From: Streptomyces mashuensis
GTDB lineage: Bacteria; Actinomycetota; Actinomycetes; Streptomycetales; Streptomycetaceae
Reading direction: 5' to 3'
Length of the DNA: 64,000 bases
NCBI RefSeq assembly: GCF_014654785.1
Contig: NZ_BNBD01000001.1
Coordinates: 310,001-374,000 of the forward strand
Shown: piece by piece, positions 9,771 to 18,699 of the stretch
How the letters are laid out: each line of letters begins with the position of its first letter
Numbering within the stretch: position 1 is the stretch's first letter
Made by a program: the position numbers and the translations under genes
Notes under the pieces: model-generated
The model's input: the letters and a program-made list of their open reading frames with translations, nothing else
Told to the model about the DNA's origin: nothing
The model's database searches: none

Positions 9771-9938
9771 GACGGCTCCTCGGAAAATGATGTGCGGAGG
9801 CGCGAGAACCCTCCCTGACCTGCGCCGCTCCTGATGCGGAAACGGCGGCGACACACGATTTACCGGCGCGGGACGTGCGTCAAGGACCGCTTCTTGCCGG
9901 CGGCCGGAACCAGATGGCCCCGGGGGCCGCAGCCGGTC

Positions 9939-9962
9939 GTCACCGTCACCGTCACCGTCACC
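9939..9962. repeat. Hexanucleotide tandem repeat (GTCACC)x4
   Basis: Four exact consecutive GTCACC units followed by a degenerate GTCGCG lie in the spacer between the oxidoreductase 3' end and the LamG gene 5' end. This is probably replication slippage in GC-rich DNA; no function is assigned. Confidence 0.8.
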
Positions 9963-9998
9963 GTCGCGGGCCGCGCGGCGCGGGGCGGCCGGGCGGGG

Positions 9999-11195
9999 TC
10001 AGGCCGGGGCGTCCCCGAAGTCCCGGACGTCCAGCTGTGCGCCGCCCGCCAGGGCGGACCGGTGGGCGACCAGGCCGGGCAGGGTGTAGCGGGCGGCCGT
10101 CCAGGCGTTGACCGGGGGTGTCTTCCCTGTCAGGCACGCCGAGACGAAGTCGTCCGCGAGGAACTGGTGGGAGCCCTGGTGGCCGTTGGGCTGCCCGGCG
10201 AACTCGGCGGGCAGCCGGCCGATGTCATGGACGGGCGCGAACCTGCTGACGAACGCGTCACGCAGGGACGGGTCGATGCCGGCGAGCGCGGCGTCGTCGA
10301 GGCGAGCGGTCGGTACCGTGCGCATCAACTCCTCGATGTCCTGCGCCTTCTCGCGGTCCTGCCACAGCGTGGTGGTGGCCAGCTGCTCGAAGCTGGCCTC
10401 GGTGCCGAAGAAGCGGAACCGGGATTCGCGCAGCAGGGACGGGTAGCCCACCCGCCGCATCTCGTTGGTGCGGACGACCCCGCCGTCCGCGGTGCGGAAG
10501 AGCGCCGTTGCGTTGGAGAAGTCGTTGTCCCAGCGGCTGACCTCACGGTCGAAGACTCCGTCGCCTCTGGTGTCGGAGACGCCGAGGCAGGACACGGAGG
10601 TGACGTGCGAGCCGGTCACCGCGAGCACCCCGCCGAGGGCGTGGGTCGGGTAGTACATGGGCGGGAAGCTTGCGGTCTCCTTCCAGCGGTCGCCGCCGCT
10701 GTAGCGGTACGCGTCGTAGAAGCCGAGGTCCATGTCGTGGACGTAGTCGCCCTCGGCGTAGAAGATCTCGCCGAACGCGCCCTCGGCGTGCCGCCTCCGG
10801 CAGTACACGGCGGCGGGGTTGTAGTAGCTGGTCTCACCCATCATGTAGGTGAGGCCGGTGCGGCGCACGGCCTCGACGATCGCCTCGATGTCCTCCTCGG
10901 AGACGGCCATCGGCACGCTGGAGTAGACGTGCTTTCCCGCCTCCAGGGCCTGGAGGACGAGGGGGCCGTGGGTCCAGCGCTGGGTGAAGATCGCGACGGC
11001 GTCGACGTCCGAGGCGAGCATGTCCTCGAAGGACGTGTAGGTGGTGGCGACGGCGTGCCGGGCGGACTCGCGCTCGAGCCGCTCGGGCACGGCCTCGGTG
11101 AGGCGGACGTCGTGGACGCCCGGGTGGGCCTGGAAGAGAGGGATGAACGCGCGGGCGAACTGCCCCGCGCCGACGACACCGATGCTGATGGTCAC
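9999..11195 (-). CDS. Gfo/Idh/MocA-family NAD(P)-dependent oxidoreductase
   Basis: This is a 398-residue two-domain dehydrogenase. The N-terminal Rossmann fold shows ISIGVVGAGQFARAF as the dinucleotide loop and ALEAGKHVYSSVPMA, equivalent to the EKP segment, in which the usual Glu-Lys is replaced. The C-terminal alpha/beta domain follows. Members oxidise or reduce sugars, inositols and related polyols. The GTG 11195 start follows CCAGGAG with eight-base spacing. It lies 40 bp downstream of an oxygenase gene on the same strand, so the two are probably cotranscribed leftward from the divergent promoter region near 12.2 kb. With the neighbouring glycosyltransferases it may tailor a sugar moiety. 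The substrate is unknown. Confidence 0.85.
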   Translation of the reverse strand: MTISIGVVGAGQFARAFIPLFQAHPGVHDVRLTEAVPERLERESARHAVATTYTSFEDMLASDVDAVAIFTQRWTHGPLVLQALEAGKHVYSSVPMAVSEEDIEAIVEAVRRTGLTYMMGETSYYNPAAVYCRRRHAEGAFGEIFYAEGDYVHDMDLGFYDAYRYSGGDRWKETASFPPMYYPTHALGGVLAVTGSHVTSVSCLGVSDTRGDGVFDREVSRWDNDFSNATALFRTADGGVVRTNEMRRVGYPSLLRESRFRFFGTEASFEQLATTTLWQDREKAQDIEELMRTVPTARLDDAALAGIDPSLRDAFVSRFAPVHDIGRLPAEFAGQPNGHQGSHQFLADDFVSACLTGKTPPVNAWTAARYTLPGLVAHRSALAGGAQLDVRDFGDAPA

Positions 11196-11235
11196 CGTAG
11201 TGGCTCCTGGAAGCGGATGCGGGCGCGCCTTCGGG

Positions 11236-12096
11236 TCAGCTGTTCCTGGCCATGGCCTTCTCGTACTCGCGGTCGTGCACCTTGACGCGCATGAGGTGGC
11301 GGCCGACGCCTTCGGGCCCGACGTCGGTACGACCGTGCAGCAGGCGCCTGTTGTCCAGCAACAGGAGTTCGCCCGCCCGCAGGAGGAAGACCGTGGGCAA
11401 GTGCTGTGATTCCAGCGCGCGTTCGAACGCGCGGAGCGCGCTGACGTGCTCCTCGTCCAGGGCCTGCCCGGCCCGCTCCACGCCTGCGGTGACCCGCACC
11501 GGGCAGTACCGCACGGTGGCGCCCCCGCCGGACATCGTGAGGATCGGGTGGGTCGTGACCGACGGCTCGTCGCTCCCGGGCTCATGCGGAACAGCAAACG
11601 GATAGCAGGGGTCCTGGAGTGCTCGCAGGTGGCTGCGGTCGGCGATTGCGGCAGCGACATCCGCTGCGCTCACCAGAACGGTCTGCCCGTCGCCTGCGGG
11701 ACTCGGGCGGACGCACAGCAGTCCGAGGTAGGCATGCGGGTGTGCCAGCAAGGGGGAGTCGGTGTGGAACGGGTCCGGATCCCGGTAGGGCCGGGCTTCA
11801 CTGTCGACCACGTCGTGCACGAGGGAGTCCGGGTTCGGTCCGTTGTAGCTCGGATCGACCCTGCCCAGAGCGGCGGCGGCGATGACCAGCGCAGTGGTGT
11901 CGAGCGGGAAGTTCTCGACGACCACGGCCAGCGAGACGCGGAGAGCGGTGACGGCTTCGTCCAGGAGCCGGTGCAGTTCGGGGATGCCTTCCCGGGCGCG
12001 GCGAAGAGCCGCCTGCTGGGTCCGCTCGCTCTTCAGCTCTTCCGGCCGCCAGGTGGAACTGAAATCGGCCAGTGCGACGGCGGTCGAATCCGTCAT
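11236..12096 (-). CDS. TauD/clavaminate-synthase-like Fe(II)/2-oxoglutarate oxygenase (1)
   Basis: This is a 286-residue protein of the TauD/clavaminate-synthase-like superfamily. Iron ligands are His111 and Asp113 (FHTD) and the distal His254 (LLHGRT). Arg266 is placed to bind 2-oxoglutarate, and LLLLDNRRLLHGR is the signature before the distal His. Such enzymes hydroxylate, desaturate or cyclise amino-acid-like substrates. The start is uncertain: ATG 12096 has a typical N-terminus but a weak ribosome-binding site, and in-frame ATGs at 12120 and 12129 are alternatives. It is divergent from the radical SAM gene. A second, HxE-type oxygenase lies 4 kb away, so the cluster has two distinct oxidation steps. 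Confidence 0.85.
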   Translation of the reverse strand: MTDSTAVALADFSSTWRPEELKSERTQQAALRRAREGIPELHRLLDEAVTALRVSLAVVVENFPLDTTALVIAAAALGRVDPSYNGPNPDSLVHDVVDSEARPYRDPDPFHTDSPLLAHPHAYLGLLCVRPSPAGDGQTVLVSAADVAAAIADRSHLRALQDPCYPFAVPHEPGSDEPSVTTHPILTMSGGGATVRYCPVRVTAGVERAGQALDEEHVSALRAFERALESQHLPTVFLLRAGELLLLDNRRLLHGRTDVGPEGVGRHLMRVKVHDREYEKAMARNS

Positions 12097-12207
12097 GACG
12101 AGTCGAGGTGGCCATGCCATGTAAGGCATTGAAGCAGATTTTTCCCCCGGACCCATCCGCCTGGAACCTCTGGGATCACGCCATGCTGTTGCCCCACGCG
12201 CACCGTA

Positions 12208-12236
12208 TTGACCGCGCTGGGGAACCCTCCTAGCCT
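12208..12236 (+). promoter_or_regulatory. Candidate housekeeping promoter of the radical SAM operon
   Basis: TTGACC (12208-12213), a 17-bp spacer and TAGCCT (12231-12236) closely match the vegetative sigma consensus of Streptomyces. The expected transcription start, near 12243, leaves a 5' leader of about 54 nt before ATG 12297. Confidence 0.6.
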
Positions 12237-12296
12237 GTTCGGGCCGTACCCAATCGCAGACGATCATGGACGTAGCAGATACGGAGTGTCGCACGC

Positions 12297-13766
12297 ATGG
12301 GGACCAGCACGGCACCGTTGTATGACCGGAAGAAGGCGCTCTGCAGCCTCTCCGAGATCGATCCCGACCACCCGATACCCAGGGTGTCCTCGTTGCTCTC
12401 CGACGAGCGCAACCACGAACTCCTCGGATACCTGCAAGCCGAGGCATTCACTCATGTTTTCACGGGGGACGTGGAAAGCGATCCTCAGCAGTTCTTCCGT
12501 GTTCTGGACCGAGAGCTCCGCGAGGCGCCGTCCTTTCACCTCTGGGTGGATATTCCGCTCTGCCGGTACCGCTGCCATTTCTGCCAGTTCCCGACACTCG
12601 TGACGAGCAGCCGGCCCGAGACGGCCGACGCGACCGCACGCCGGTGGGTGGACGCGAACATCAGGGAAGCCCGGTCCTGGGTGGAGGCGGTCCCGGCGCT
12701 GCGCACCGCTCCGGTCGGCGAGTTCTGTCTGTTCGGCGGTACGCCGAGCGTCCTGCCCGCCCACGAGATCGAGCGCCTGGTGGGCTTCTACCGGGAGACG
12801 TTCGCCTTCGACGAGCGGACCTCGATGCGGGCGGAGGGAAGCCCGGATTCCCTCACCGAGGAGATCCTGGGGACCCTGCGCGGTTTGCAATTCACTGCAC
12901 TCTCCTACGGCATCCAGTCCCTGGACGACCGGCTGCTGGAGGTCGCCAACCGCCGGCACACCGGGGATCAGGCGCTACAGGTTCGTGCGGCGGCCGAACG
13001 GCTGGGTTTCGCCAGGGTCGACGGTGATCTCGTCTGGGGCCTGCCCGGCCAGACGGTCGTCGGTTTTCTCGACGACATCGACCGTCTGATCGGAGCCCGG
13101 TTCAGCACCATTGTTGCGATCAAGCTTCATTTGCGGTCCTTCCATGACGTGGAATCGGCCATCGGGCATGTGTCGCCGGCCCCGTGGGAGGATCCACGCG
13201 TACGCGAGCAACTGGCCCGGCGTGGATTTCAGTGGCCGTCGTTGGGGCAGCAGTTGCAAATGCGGGAGGGGGCCGTCGACCGGCTCGCCGATGCCGGCTA
13301 CTACGAGCACCCCACCACCTACTTTCCCCGGCGCGACGTCGGCCCGGAACTGTGGCGCTCGTTAAACCTCGACCAGGACAAACAGGTCCCGCAGGTGGGT
13401 ATCGGCCTGGGCGCCTACAGCTGGTGCGGGGAGGCGGAGGCGAATGCGGTGGCTGCTCCGGCGAAATATCTCGGCCTGGTCGAGAAGGGCGAGATCCCGT
13501 TGGAGAAGGTCACGACGGTGAGCGCGGATCACCGCGAGGTGCGGGCGGTGCAGATGGCGTTGTCCACCTGTCAGCCACTGCTTGAAGAGGTTCATCGCTC
13601 CCGGTTTCCCGGCAGCTCCCTGCTGTCCGGCAGGTGGGGTGCGATGTTCGACTCGCTCGCCGACCGCGGGCTGGTCCGGATCGACCGGGGGGCCGGCAGC
13701 GTCGCCCTCACCGAAGCAGGAGCCACGTTGGTGGAGGCCGTCATCAATACGCAGCTGGGCCGGTGA
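12297..13766 (+). CDS. HemN-like radical SAM enzyme
   Basis: This is a 489-residue radical SAM protein. Cys89, Cys93 and Cys96 (CRYRCHFC) are the CxxxCxxC ligands of the SAM-bound [4Fe-4S] cluster. FGGTPSVLP is the SAM-binding GGE-like segment, and EGSPDSLTEE, SYGIQSLDD and DLVWGLPGQT are characteristic of the HemN/HemW branch. Beyond coproporphyrinogen oxidase, this branch includes secondary-metabolism methylases and cyclopropanases that use two SAM molecules, so C-methylation or carbon-skeleton chemistry is plausible. GGAG lies nine bases before ATG. Codon 356 is TTA (13362), suggesting bldA-dependent translation. The gene leads a rightward operon of five genes, with the next start eight bases after its stop. 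It is not next to heme genes, so a biosynthetic role is preferred. Confidence 0.85.
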   Translation: MGTSTAPLYDRKKALCSLSEIDPDHPIPRVSSLLSDERNHELLGYLQAEAFTHVFTGDVESDPQQFFRVLDRELREAPSFHLWVDIPLCRYRCHFCQFPTLVTSSRPETADATARRWVDANIREARSWVEAVPALRTAPVGEFCLFGGTPSVLPAHEIERLVGFYRETFAFDERTSMRAEGSPDSLTEEILGTLRGLQFTALSYGIQSLDDRLLEVANRRHTGDQALQVRAAAERLGFARVDGDLVWGLPGQTVVGFLDDIDRLIGARFSTIVAIKLHLRSFHDVESAIGHVSPAPWEDPRVREQLARRGFQWPSLGQQLQMREGAVDRLADAGYYEHPTTYFPRRDVGPELWRSLNLDQDKQVPQVGIGLGAYSWCGEAEANAVAAPAKYLGLVEKGEIPLEKVTTVSADHREVRAVQMALSTCQPLLEEVHRSRFPGSSLLSGRWGAMFDSLADRGLVRIDRGAGSVALTEAGATLVEAVINTQLGR

Positions 13767-13773
13767 CGCCGGG

Positions 13774-15186
13774 GTGCGCATAGGACTGGTCTGCGGGGAC
13801 GGAGTGCCGGCCAGCGGCCTGCTGACCATCTTCCGTAACGTCGTCGGCCTGGGTGTCGGCCTGCAACTGCTCGAACTGCCCGTATCCGCCGATCTGGGCT
13901 ACTCGTGGCGACCCGACAAGCCCGCCTTCTTCCCGTACGGGCCGGCGGAGCAGGAGGCGTCCGCGTTGCTGGAGCCGGCCCGGCCGGCCCCTCCCGTCCT
14001 CGGGGACCTCGACCACGCGGCGGCCGAATGGACCTCCATCCGGATGTCGGTCGCAGAGGGTGCGGCTCTGGGCCCCGTCGAACGTGTCCGGCTGCACGAG
14101 CGTATCGACCGCCTGGCCGGCCGTTACCAGGACTACTTCTCGGAATGGATGCGCCGGAACCGGGTCGACTGGACCATCGCGGTCAACATGACGCTCTCGG
14201 ACGCCGTGCCCGTCACCAAGGCTCTCCACACTGCGGCGCGCGACCGCCGCCGCGAGAACCGGGCCGGCGGCGTGCTCTTCTGGGACCACGATCTCTTCGG
14301 CAGTTGCGCGGACCACGACGAAGGCGTGCGCAGGTATCCGGACCGTCCCAATGAGTTCACCCCGCTTCCCGGGACCGGCCCGGGCGTACGGTGGGCGGTG
14401 GTGTCCGAAGCGCTCGCGGAGGAGGCGGCGGGCTACCCGGTGGCGGGGCGGCCGCGGGTGGTGCCCAACGTCCTGCCCCGCGTGCCCACCGGACCGCTCG
14501 AGCCGCGGATCGAGGAATTTCTCGACGGCCTGGGTCTCGATCCCCGAAGGCCGATCCTGCTCAACCCGGTGCGGGTCTTCCGGTTCAAGGGCGTGGAACT
14601 CGCCCTCGAAGTGCTGGCGGCGGCCCGGTCGGCCAGCGCCGATCGCGGACTTCCCGCCCCGTACCTGCTCGTGTTCGGCAGCCTGGCGGAGGATGCCTCC
14701 TACTCCGACGAGGTGCTGAGCACCGCGCGGCGCCTCGGCCTGCTGCCCGACGTGCGGTTCCTCGACGGTGTCCCGTTGTGCAGCGTCCGGGACAGCACCG
14801 GCTCCTGGCGGCTGGACGAGACAGACCTTCTTCGGGCAGCCGCGGCGAGCGGTGGTGGCGTCGTCTTCACCCCGAACACCGAAGACGTCGAGACGGTCGG
14901 CCTGGGGCCGGCGCTGGCTGCCGTCGCCGGACTGCCCTGCGCGAGCACGCACTACGCCGCCTTCGCACCGACGTACGGAAGGGACTTCTTCGTCGTCCCG
15001 GTGGATCCCCGCCCTGCCGGAACAGTCCGGTCGGGCGACGAGCTGGTGGCAGCGATGCAGGCGAACCGCGCCGGGGAGCCCCGCATGGCCGGCATGTTGC
15101 GGCGCAACCGGCAGATCGTCGACCGCCGCTTCCCGGCCGGTCCGTGGGCCGAGCTGCTGACGGAGCTGGCGGAGGACACCGGATAG
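13774..15186 (+). CDS. GT4-like glycosyltransferase paralogue 1
   Basis: The protein has 470 residues from GTG 13774, chosen because the N-terminus (VRIGLVCGDG) then matches its paralogue at 17292. It shows a GT-B pattern: an N-terminal acceptor domain containing NMTLSDAVPVT and WDHDL, and a C-terminal nucleotide-sugar domain with PVRVFRFKG, YLLVFGSLAED, and VETVGLGPALAAVAGLP. The last corresponds to the E-x7-E region of family 4, although the Glu positions are not fully conserved. It starts seven bases after the radical SAM stop without a strong ribosome-binding site, so translational coupling is likely. Donor and acceptor are unknown. The paralogous pair suggests two related sugar transfers or a heterodimer. 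Confidence 0.7.
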   Translation: MRIGLVCGDGVPASGLLTIFRNVVGLGVGLQLLELPVSADLGYSWRPDKPAFFPYGPAEQEASALLEPARPAPPVLGDLDHAAAEWTSIRMSVAEGAALGPVERVRLHERIDRLAGRYQDYFSEWMRRNRVDWTIAVNMTLSDAVPVTKALHTAARDRRRENRAGGVLFWDHDLFGSCADHDEGVRRYPDRPNEFTPLPGTGPGVRWAVVSEALAEEAAGYPVAGRPRVVPNVLPRVPTGPLEPRIEEFLDGLGLDPRRPILLNPVRVFRFKGVELALEVLAAARSASADRGLPAPYLLVFGSLAEDASYSDEVLSTARRLGLLPDVRFLDGVPLCSVRDSTGSWRLDETDLLRAAAASGGGVVFTPNTEDVETVGLGPALAAVAGLPCASTHYAAFAPTYGRDFFVVPVDPRPAGTVRSGDELVAAMQANRAGEPRMAGMLRRNRQIVDRRFPAGPWAELLTELAEDTG

Positions 15187-15245
15187 CCGCCCGTGCAGCG
15201 CCGCCGCCCTGGCCGGACGGATCGATACAGCAGGAGGGTACGCAC

Positions 15246-16235
15246 ATGCGCGAGTCCGCCCCAGTGCCCGACATCCAGGAGATCGTGCTCACCGCGCAGG
15301 AGACACGTCATGCGGACGACGCCATCCGCCGGCTCGTGAGCGAGTACGACACGACGGACGACCTCGGCCTGCTGGCGAGGCTCGCCGAACACCGGGACAG
15401 TCTCCCGGTACGGCTGACGGACGTACTGGCCGGTATTCGGTCCCGGCTGGGTAGCGCGGTCACGGTGATACGCCGGCCCCGACCGGACGAGAACGTCGGC
15501 CCGACGCCGTCGCACTGGAGACTGCGCGGACACGCCGCCACAGCCGCCCACGACCTCTGGCTGGCGATGGTGTCGGTACAGGTCGGCGAGCCGGTCTGCT
15601 GGCAGACGCTGCAGGGAGGCAGACTGTTCAACGACGTCCTGCCGATCGAGGGCCAGGAACATGCGCAGACCGGCCACAGCAGCGTGAACAACCTCGACTT
15701 CCACGTCGAGGACGCCTTCGACGACGACCGCTGTGACGTGCTGGCCCTGCTCTGTCTGCGCAACCGGGACCTGACCGCGACGACCGTCGCCACCGCCGAC
15801 CAGCTCGTCGACGTCGGCGCGGAGGACCGCGAGCTGCTCAGCCGGCCTTGCTTTGCCATCCTTCCCGACCCCGAACACCTGAAGGGGAGCGGAACTGTTG
15901 ATCCGTCCCCCGTGTGGCGCCCCGTGCTCTTCGGCGGCTCGCGGCCGTATCTGAGGGTCGACCCGGCATACACCACCACCGCGCCGGGGGACGACGCGTC
16001 GGCACGGGCGTTCTCCCGGCTGTGCCGTCGACTGGCGGGAGCACTCGTGCCGGTCCGGCTGAGCCCCGGCGACCTGCTGCTCATCGACAATTACCGGGCC
16101 GTGCACGGCCGGGAGCCGTTCCGGCCCCGTTACGACGGTACCGACCGCTGGCTGCGCAAGCTCACCCTCACCTTCGACCTTCAGCAGTCCAGTGGCCGCC
16201 GACGGGCCGGGAGCCGGGCCCTCGCCTTGTCATGA
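15246..16235 (+). CDS. Clavaminate-synthase-family Fe(II)/2-oxoglutarate oxygenase (2)
   Basis: This is a 329-residue protein with an AGGAGGG ribosome-binding site. It carries the HxE version of the facial triad: His153-Val-Glu155 (FHVED), with distal His287 in AVHGRE. This is the signature of clavaminate synthase, VioC-type arginine 3-hydroxylase and AsnO-type asparagine hydroxylase. HSSVNNLDFHVED and LLLIDNYRAVHGR match that subfamily over the substrate lid and core. The substrate is probably a free or carrier-bound basic or polar amino acid, but this is inference from family. It sits between a glycosyltransferase and a kinase in the same operon, 60 bp after the former. Confidence 0.88.
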   Translation: MRESAPVPDIQEIVLTAQETRHADDAIRRLVSEYDTTDDLGLLARLAEHRDSLPVRLTDVLAGIRSRLGSAVTVIRRPRPDENVGPTPSHWRLRGHAATAAHDLWLAMVSVQVGEPVCWQTLQGGRLFNDVLPIEGQEHAQTGHSSVNNLDFHVEDAFDDDRCDVLALLCLRNRDLTATTVATADQLVDVGAEDRELLSRPCFAILPDPEHLKGSGTVDPSPVWRPVLFGGSRPYLRVDPAYTTTAPGDDASARAFSRLCRRLAGALVPVRLSPGDLLLIDNYRAVHGREPFRPRYDGTDRWLRKLTLTFDLQQSSGRRRAGSRALALS

Positions 16236-16299
16236 CGGACGTCGTACGAGCAGACTCACGGCGGTGATCCGGTGGGACGAGGCAGGGGCGGTCAACAGA

Positions 16300-17238
16300 A
16301 TGTTCGACGAGACGACCACGCTTGATACGTCTTCCCTTTCCGCATGGGTGGAGAGCCGCCTCGGCAGCCGCCCCAGGACAGAGCTGTGGCGCTGGACGCA
16401 TCTGTCCACCGTCCTCGCCGTGGAACTGGCGGACCGGCGCCGGGTGGTGATCAAGATCCGTCCGTTCGCCGACCGGTTGACCGGCTGCTGGCAAACCCAC
16501 CGGCTGATGTGGCTGGCAGGGCTGCCGTGTGCGGAACCGCTGGGCGAGCCCGTCCGAGTCGGCAGCCGGATCGTGACGATGGAAACGCTGGTGGACGACG
16601 GCCCGGCACTCGACGTCGCGCCCCGTTCTTCGGCCCGGTCGGCCGCCGAACTGGCCCGGTTCGTGTCGGCCGCACCCGCCGTGGACGCGATCGGCACGCT
16701 GGACCCGCCTCCCCCGTGGGTGTGGTGGAACCACGACCAGGACGGTATCTGGCCGCTTCCCGACGACCAGCCGGAGGACCTCAACCGGCACCCGGGGCCG
16801 GACTGGCTGGACGACGCGGCAACCCGGGTACGCAAACGGCTGGACGAGCACGACCTCGGCGCCCCCGTCGTCGGCCACTGCGACTGGGAGGCACAGAACG
16901 TGACGTGGAAGGGTGGTGTGCTGCACGCCGTGCACGACTGGGACAGCATCGTGGCGCTGCCGGAAATCGTCATCGCCGGTGCGGCTGCCGCAGTGCACGC
17001 CGTCATGGGCGGCCGTCCCGGCGAGGCGACGATCCCGCACACGGCTCGGTTCATCGATGCCTACCAGGAGGCCAGGGCACTGTCCTGGACCGCTGCCGAC
17101 CGCGAGGCCGCCTGGGCTGCCGGTGCGTGGGTGCACTGCTTCAACGCCAAGAAGGCGACGCTGCGTTCCGACGGCGGACCCGTCGTCGCACGGCTGGCCG
17201 GGGGGATCGAAGAACGATTGCGTCTCGCAGGCGCTTGA
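16300..17238 (+). CDS. APH/choline-kinase-fold small-molecule phosphotransferase
   Basis: The protein has 312 residues from ATG 16300; GTG 16264 would add 12. The catalytic loop is HCDWEAQN (His193, Asp195, Asn200), and the metal-binding segment is HDWDS (Asp213), as in aminoglycoside phosphotransferases and homoserine/choline kinases. VVIKIRPF supplies the ATP-anchoring Lys. The family phosphorylates hydroxyls of small molecules. Here it may either phosphorylate a biosynthetic intermediate or mask the product for self-protection. It lies downstream of the oxygenase and 53 bp before the second glycosyltransferase. No transporter or other resistance gene is visible in the cluster. Confidence 0.8.
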   Translation: MFDETTTLDTSSLSAWVESRLGSRPRTELWRWTHLSTVLAVELADRRRVVIKIRPFADRLTGCWQTHRLMWLAGLPCAEPLGEPVRVGSRIVTMETLVDDGPALDVAPRSSARSAAELARFVSAAPAVDAIGTLDPPPPWVWWNHDQDGIWPLPDDQPEDLNRHPGPDWLDDAATRVRKRLDEHDLGAPVVGHCDWEAQNVTWKGGVLHAVHDWDSIVALPEIVIAGAAAAVHAVMGGRPGEATIPHTARFIDAYQEARALSWTAADREAAWAAGAWVHCFNAKKATLRSDGGPVVARLAGGIEERLRLAGA

Positions 17239-17291
17239 GACCGTGTCCTGCATGCATATGGCACGAAGGTGACACCGGGGAGGAATGAAGG

Positions 17292-18686
17292 ATGCGCATA
17301 GGGGTCGTATGCGGCGACGGGTTACCCGTGTCCGGGCTGCTGACCAGTCTGCGGTACGCGCTCGATCTCGGTGTGCGGTTGGGCGTGGTCGAGTTACCGG
17401 TGATCACGGATCTTGGGTATTCGTGGCGGTTCGACAAGGGCTTTTCCCCGGATGGCCGGGGTGAGCCGTATCCGGACTGGATGATCCCCGCCTGTATGGA
17501 CCTGCCGGGCAATCCTGACGAGTGGGGGCGGGATGTGCTGGCCGTGCGCGACCGGGTGGCCGCCTTCGACGAACTCGGCGCCCCGGAACGCGAAAGGCTC
17601 CGGGAGGAGATCGACCGGCTGGCGGCTCCGTACGAGCGGCATTTCCGCGCCATGCTGGCGGATGCCGACGTGGTGATCGCGATGAACATGACGCTCACCG
17701 ACGCAGTGCCGGTGACGCTGGCGTTGCTGCGTGTGCTGGACGAGATGTTCGCGGACGGCCGGCGGACCGGACGGGTCGTGTGGTGGGACCACGACCTGCT
17801 CAAGGACTACGCGCGGACCACGGACGGGAAGCGCCTCTACCCGGTCTTCCCGAATGAGCTGACCCCCCTGCCGGGGGCGAACGACTACACCCACTGGGCA
17901 ACGCTGACACCGGCCCAGGTCGCCGAGGCGACCGGCTATCCGACCGATGCGGTGCCGGTCCTCCTGCCCCCCATGGTGCCCCTGTCGATACCGAACGGGG
18001 ACCTGGGAGCACATCAGCTCGAGTTCCTGGCGGAGCACGGCATCGAGGAGGACCAGCCGGTGCTGGTCGCCCCGAAGCGCGTCGTTCCCGAAAAGGGTGT
18101 CGCGCTGTCGTTGCGCCTGCACGCCGCGACGATCGCGGAGGCGCGCAGACGCGGGGACCCCCTCCCGGTGCTGGTCGTGTTCGGCAGCCTCGCCGAGGAA
18201 CGGGAGCACGCCCAGGACATGCTCGGCCTGGCGGACAGCCTCGGACTGGACGGCCTGGTGATCTGGGCCGACGGCGTGCCGCTCAGCAGCCGCCGCGACG
18301 CGCGGGGGGTGCACCTGGACGAGATCGACCTGTTGCACATCGCGCGGAAAAGGTGGGGTGCGGTCGTCTACACACCGGACGTCCCCGGTGTCGAGGCCGC
18401 GAGCATGCCTCCGGCGTTTGCCGCCGTGGCGGGATTGCCGTGTGCGGTGAGTCCCTTCAAGATTTTCGCATCCGTCTACCCGGGGTACTCGGCGGTGATG
18501 GTCGGCGCGTCGGCCGGCGAACTCGAGCAGGCAGCCCGTGAACTTCTCGACGCGCTGGCGGCCGTGCGCAGCGCCGACCCCGTCATTCAGCAGAAACTCG
18601 CAAAAAACCGCGACATCGCCCTGCAGACCTTCGGGGAGGACCACTGGCGCGCATTCTGGCAGGAACTGGCCGCGGCCTTTCAGTAA
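17292..18686 (+). CDS. GT4-like glycosyltransferase paralogue 2
   Basis: This 464-residue protein is clearly homologous over its whole length to the product of 13774-15186. Shared blocks include RIG-VCGDG-P-SGLLT, the SWR-DK segment, NMTL-DAVPVT, WWDHDL, VFGSLAE and DGVPL. The C-terminal GT-B half has PKRVVPEKG and VEAASMPPAFAAVAGLP. A GGGGAGGAA ribosome-binding site precedes ATG 17292. It contains two TTA codons very early, at codons 11 and 35, so its translation should depend strongly on the bldA tRNA. It ends 13 bp before the convergent peptidyl-tRNA hydrolase gene, marking the right edge of the cluster. Confidence 0.72.
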   Translation: MRIGVVCGDGLPVSGLLTSLRYALDLGVRLGVVELPVITDLGYSWRFDKGFSPDGRGEPYPDWMIPACMDLPGNPDEWGRDVLAVRDRVAAFDELGAPERERLREEIDRLAAPYERHFRAMLADADVVIAMNMTLTDAVPVTLALLRVLDEMFADGRRTGRVVWWDHDLLKDYARTTDGKRLYPVFPNELTPLPGANDYTHWATLTPAQVAEATGYPTDAVPVLLPPMVPLSIPNGDLGAHQLEFLAEHGIEEDQPVLVAPKRVVPEKGVALSLRLHAATIAEARRRGDPLPVLVVFGSLAEEREHAQDMLGLADSLGLDGLVIWADGVPLSSRRDARGVHLDEIDLLHIARKRWGAVVYTPDVPGVEAASMPPAFAAVAGLPCAVSPFKIFASVYPGYSAVMVGASAGELEQAARELLDALAAVRSADPVIQQKLAKNRDIALQTFGEDHWRAFWQELAAAFQ

Positions 18687-18699
18687 CCCGGTCCTGGCT

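Noticed and set aside
3929..9790. A 1953-codon plus-strand frame opposite the NodB-like and LamG genes
   Set aside because: The composition is Val/Gly/Ala/Arg shadow sequence with no domain motif, while the minus strand encodes recognisable LamG modules.
9939..9962. GTCACC repeats as a possible CRISPR or iteron
   Set aside because: The units are six bases with no spacers and no replication or cas genes nearby; simple slippage explains them.
12096..12296. A small gene in the divergent spacer
   Set aside because: The sequence contains a good promoter but no reading frame with a ribosome-binding site and coding-like composition.
9999..18686. Clavulanic acid or 2-methylisoborneol type cluster assignment
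   Set aside because: A clavaminate-synthase-like oxygenase alone is insufficient: no beta-lactam synthetase or carboxyethylarginine synthase is present. The isoprenoid genes 3 kb away are a separate operon and lack a canonical methylisoborneol synthase.
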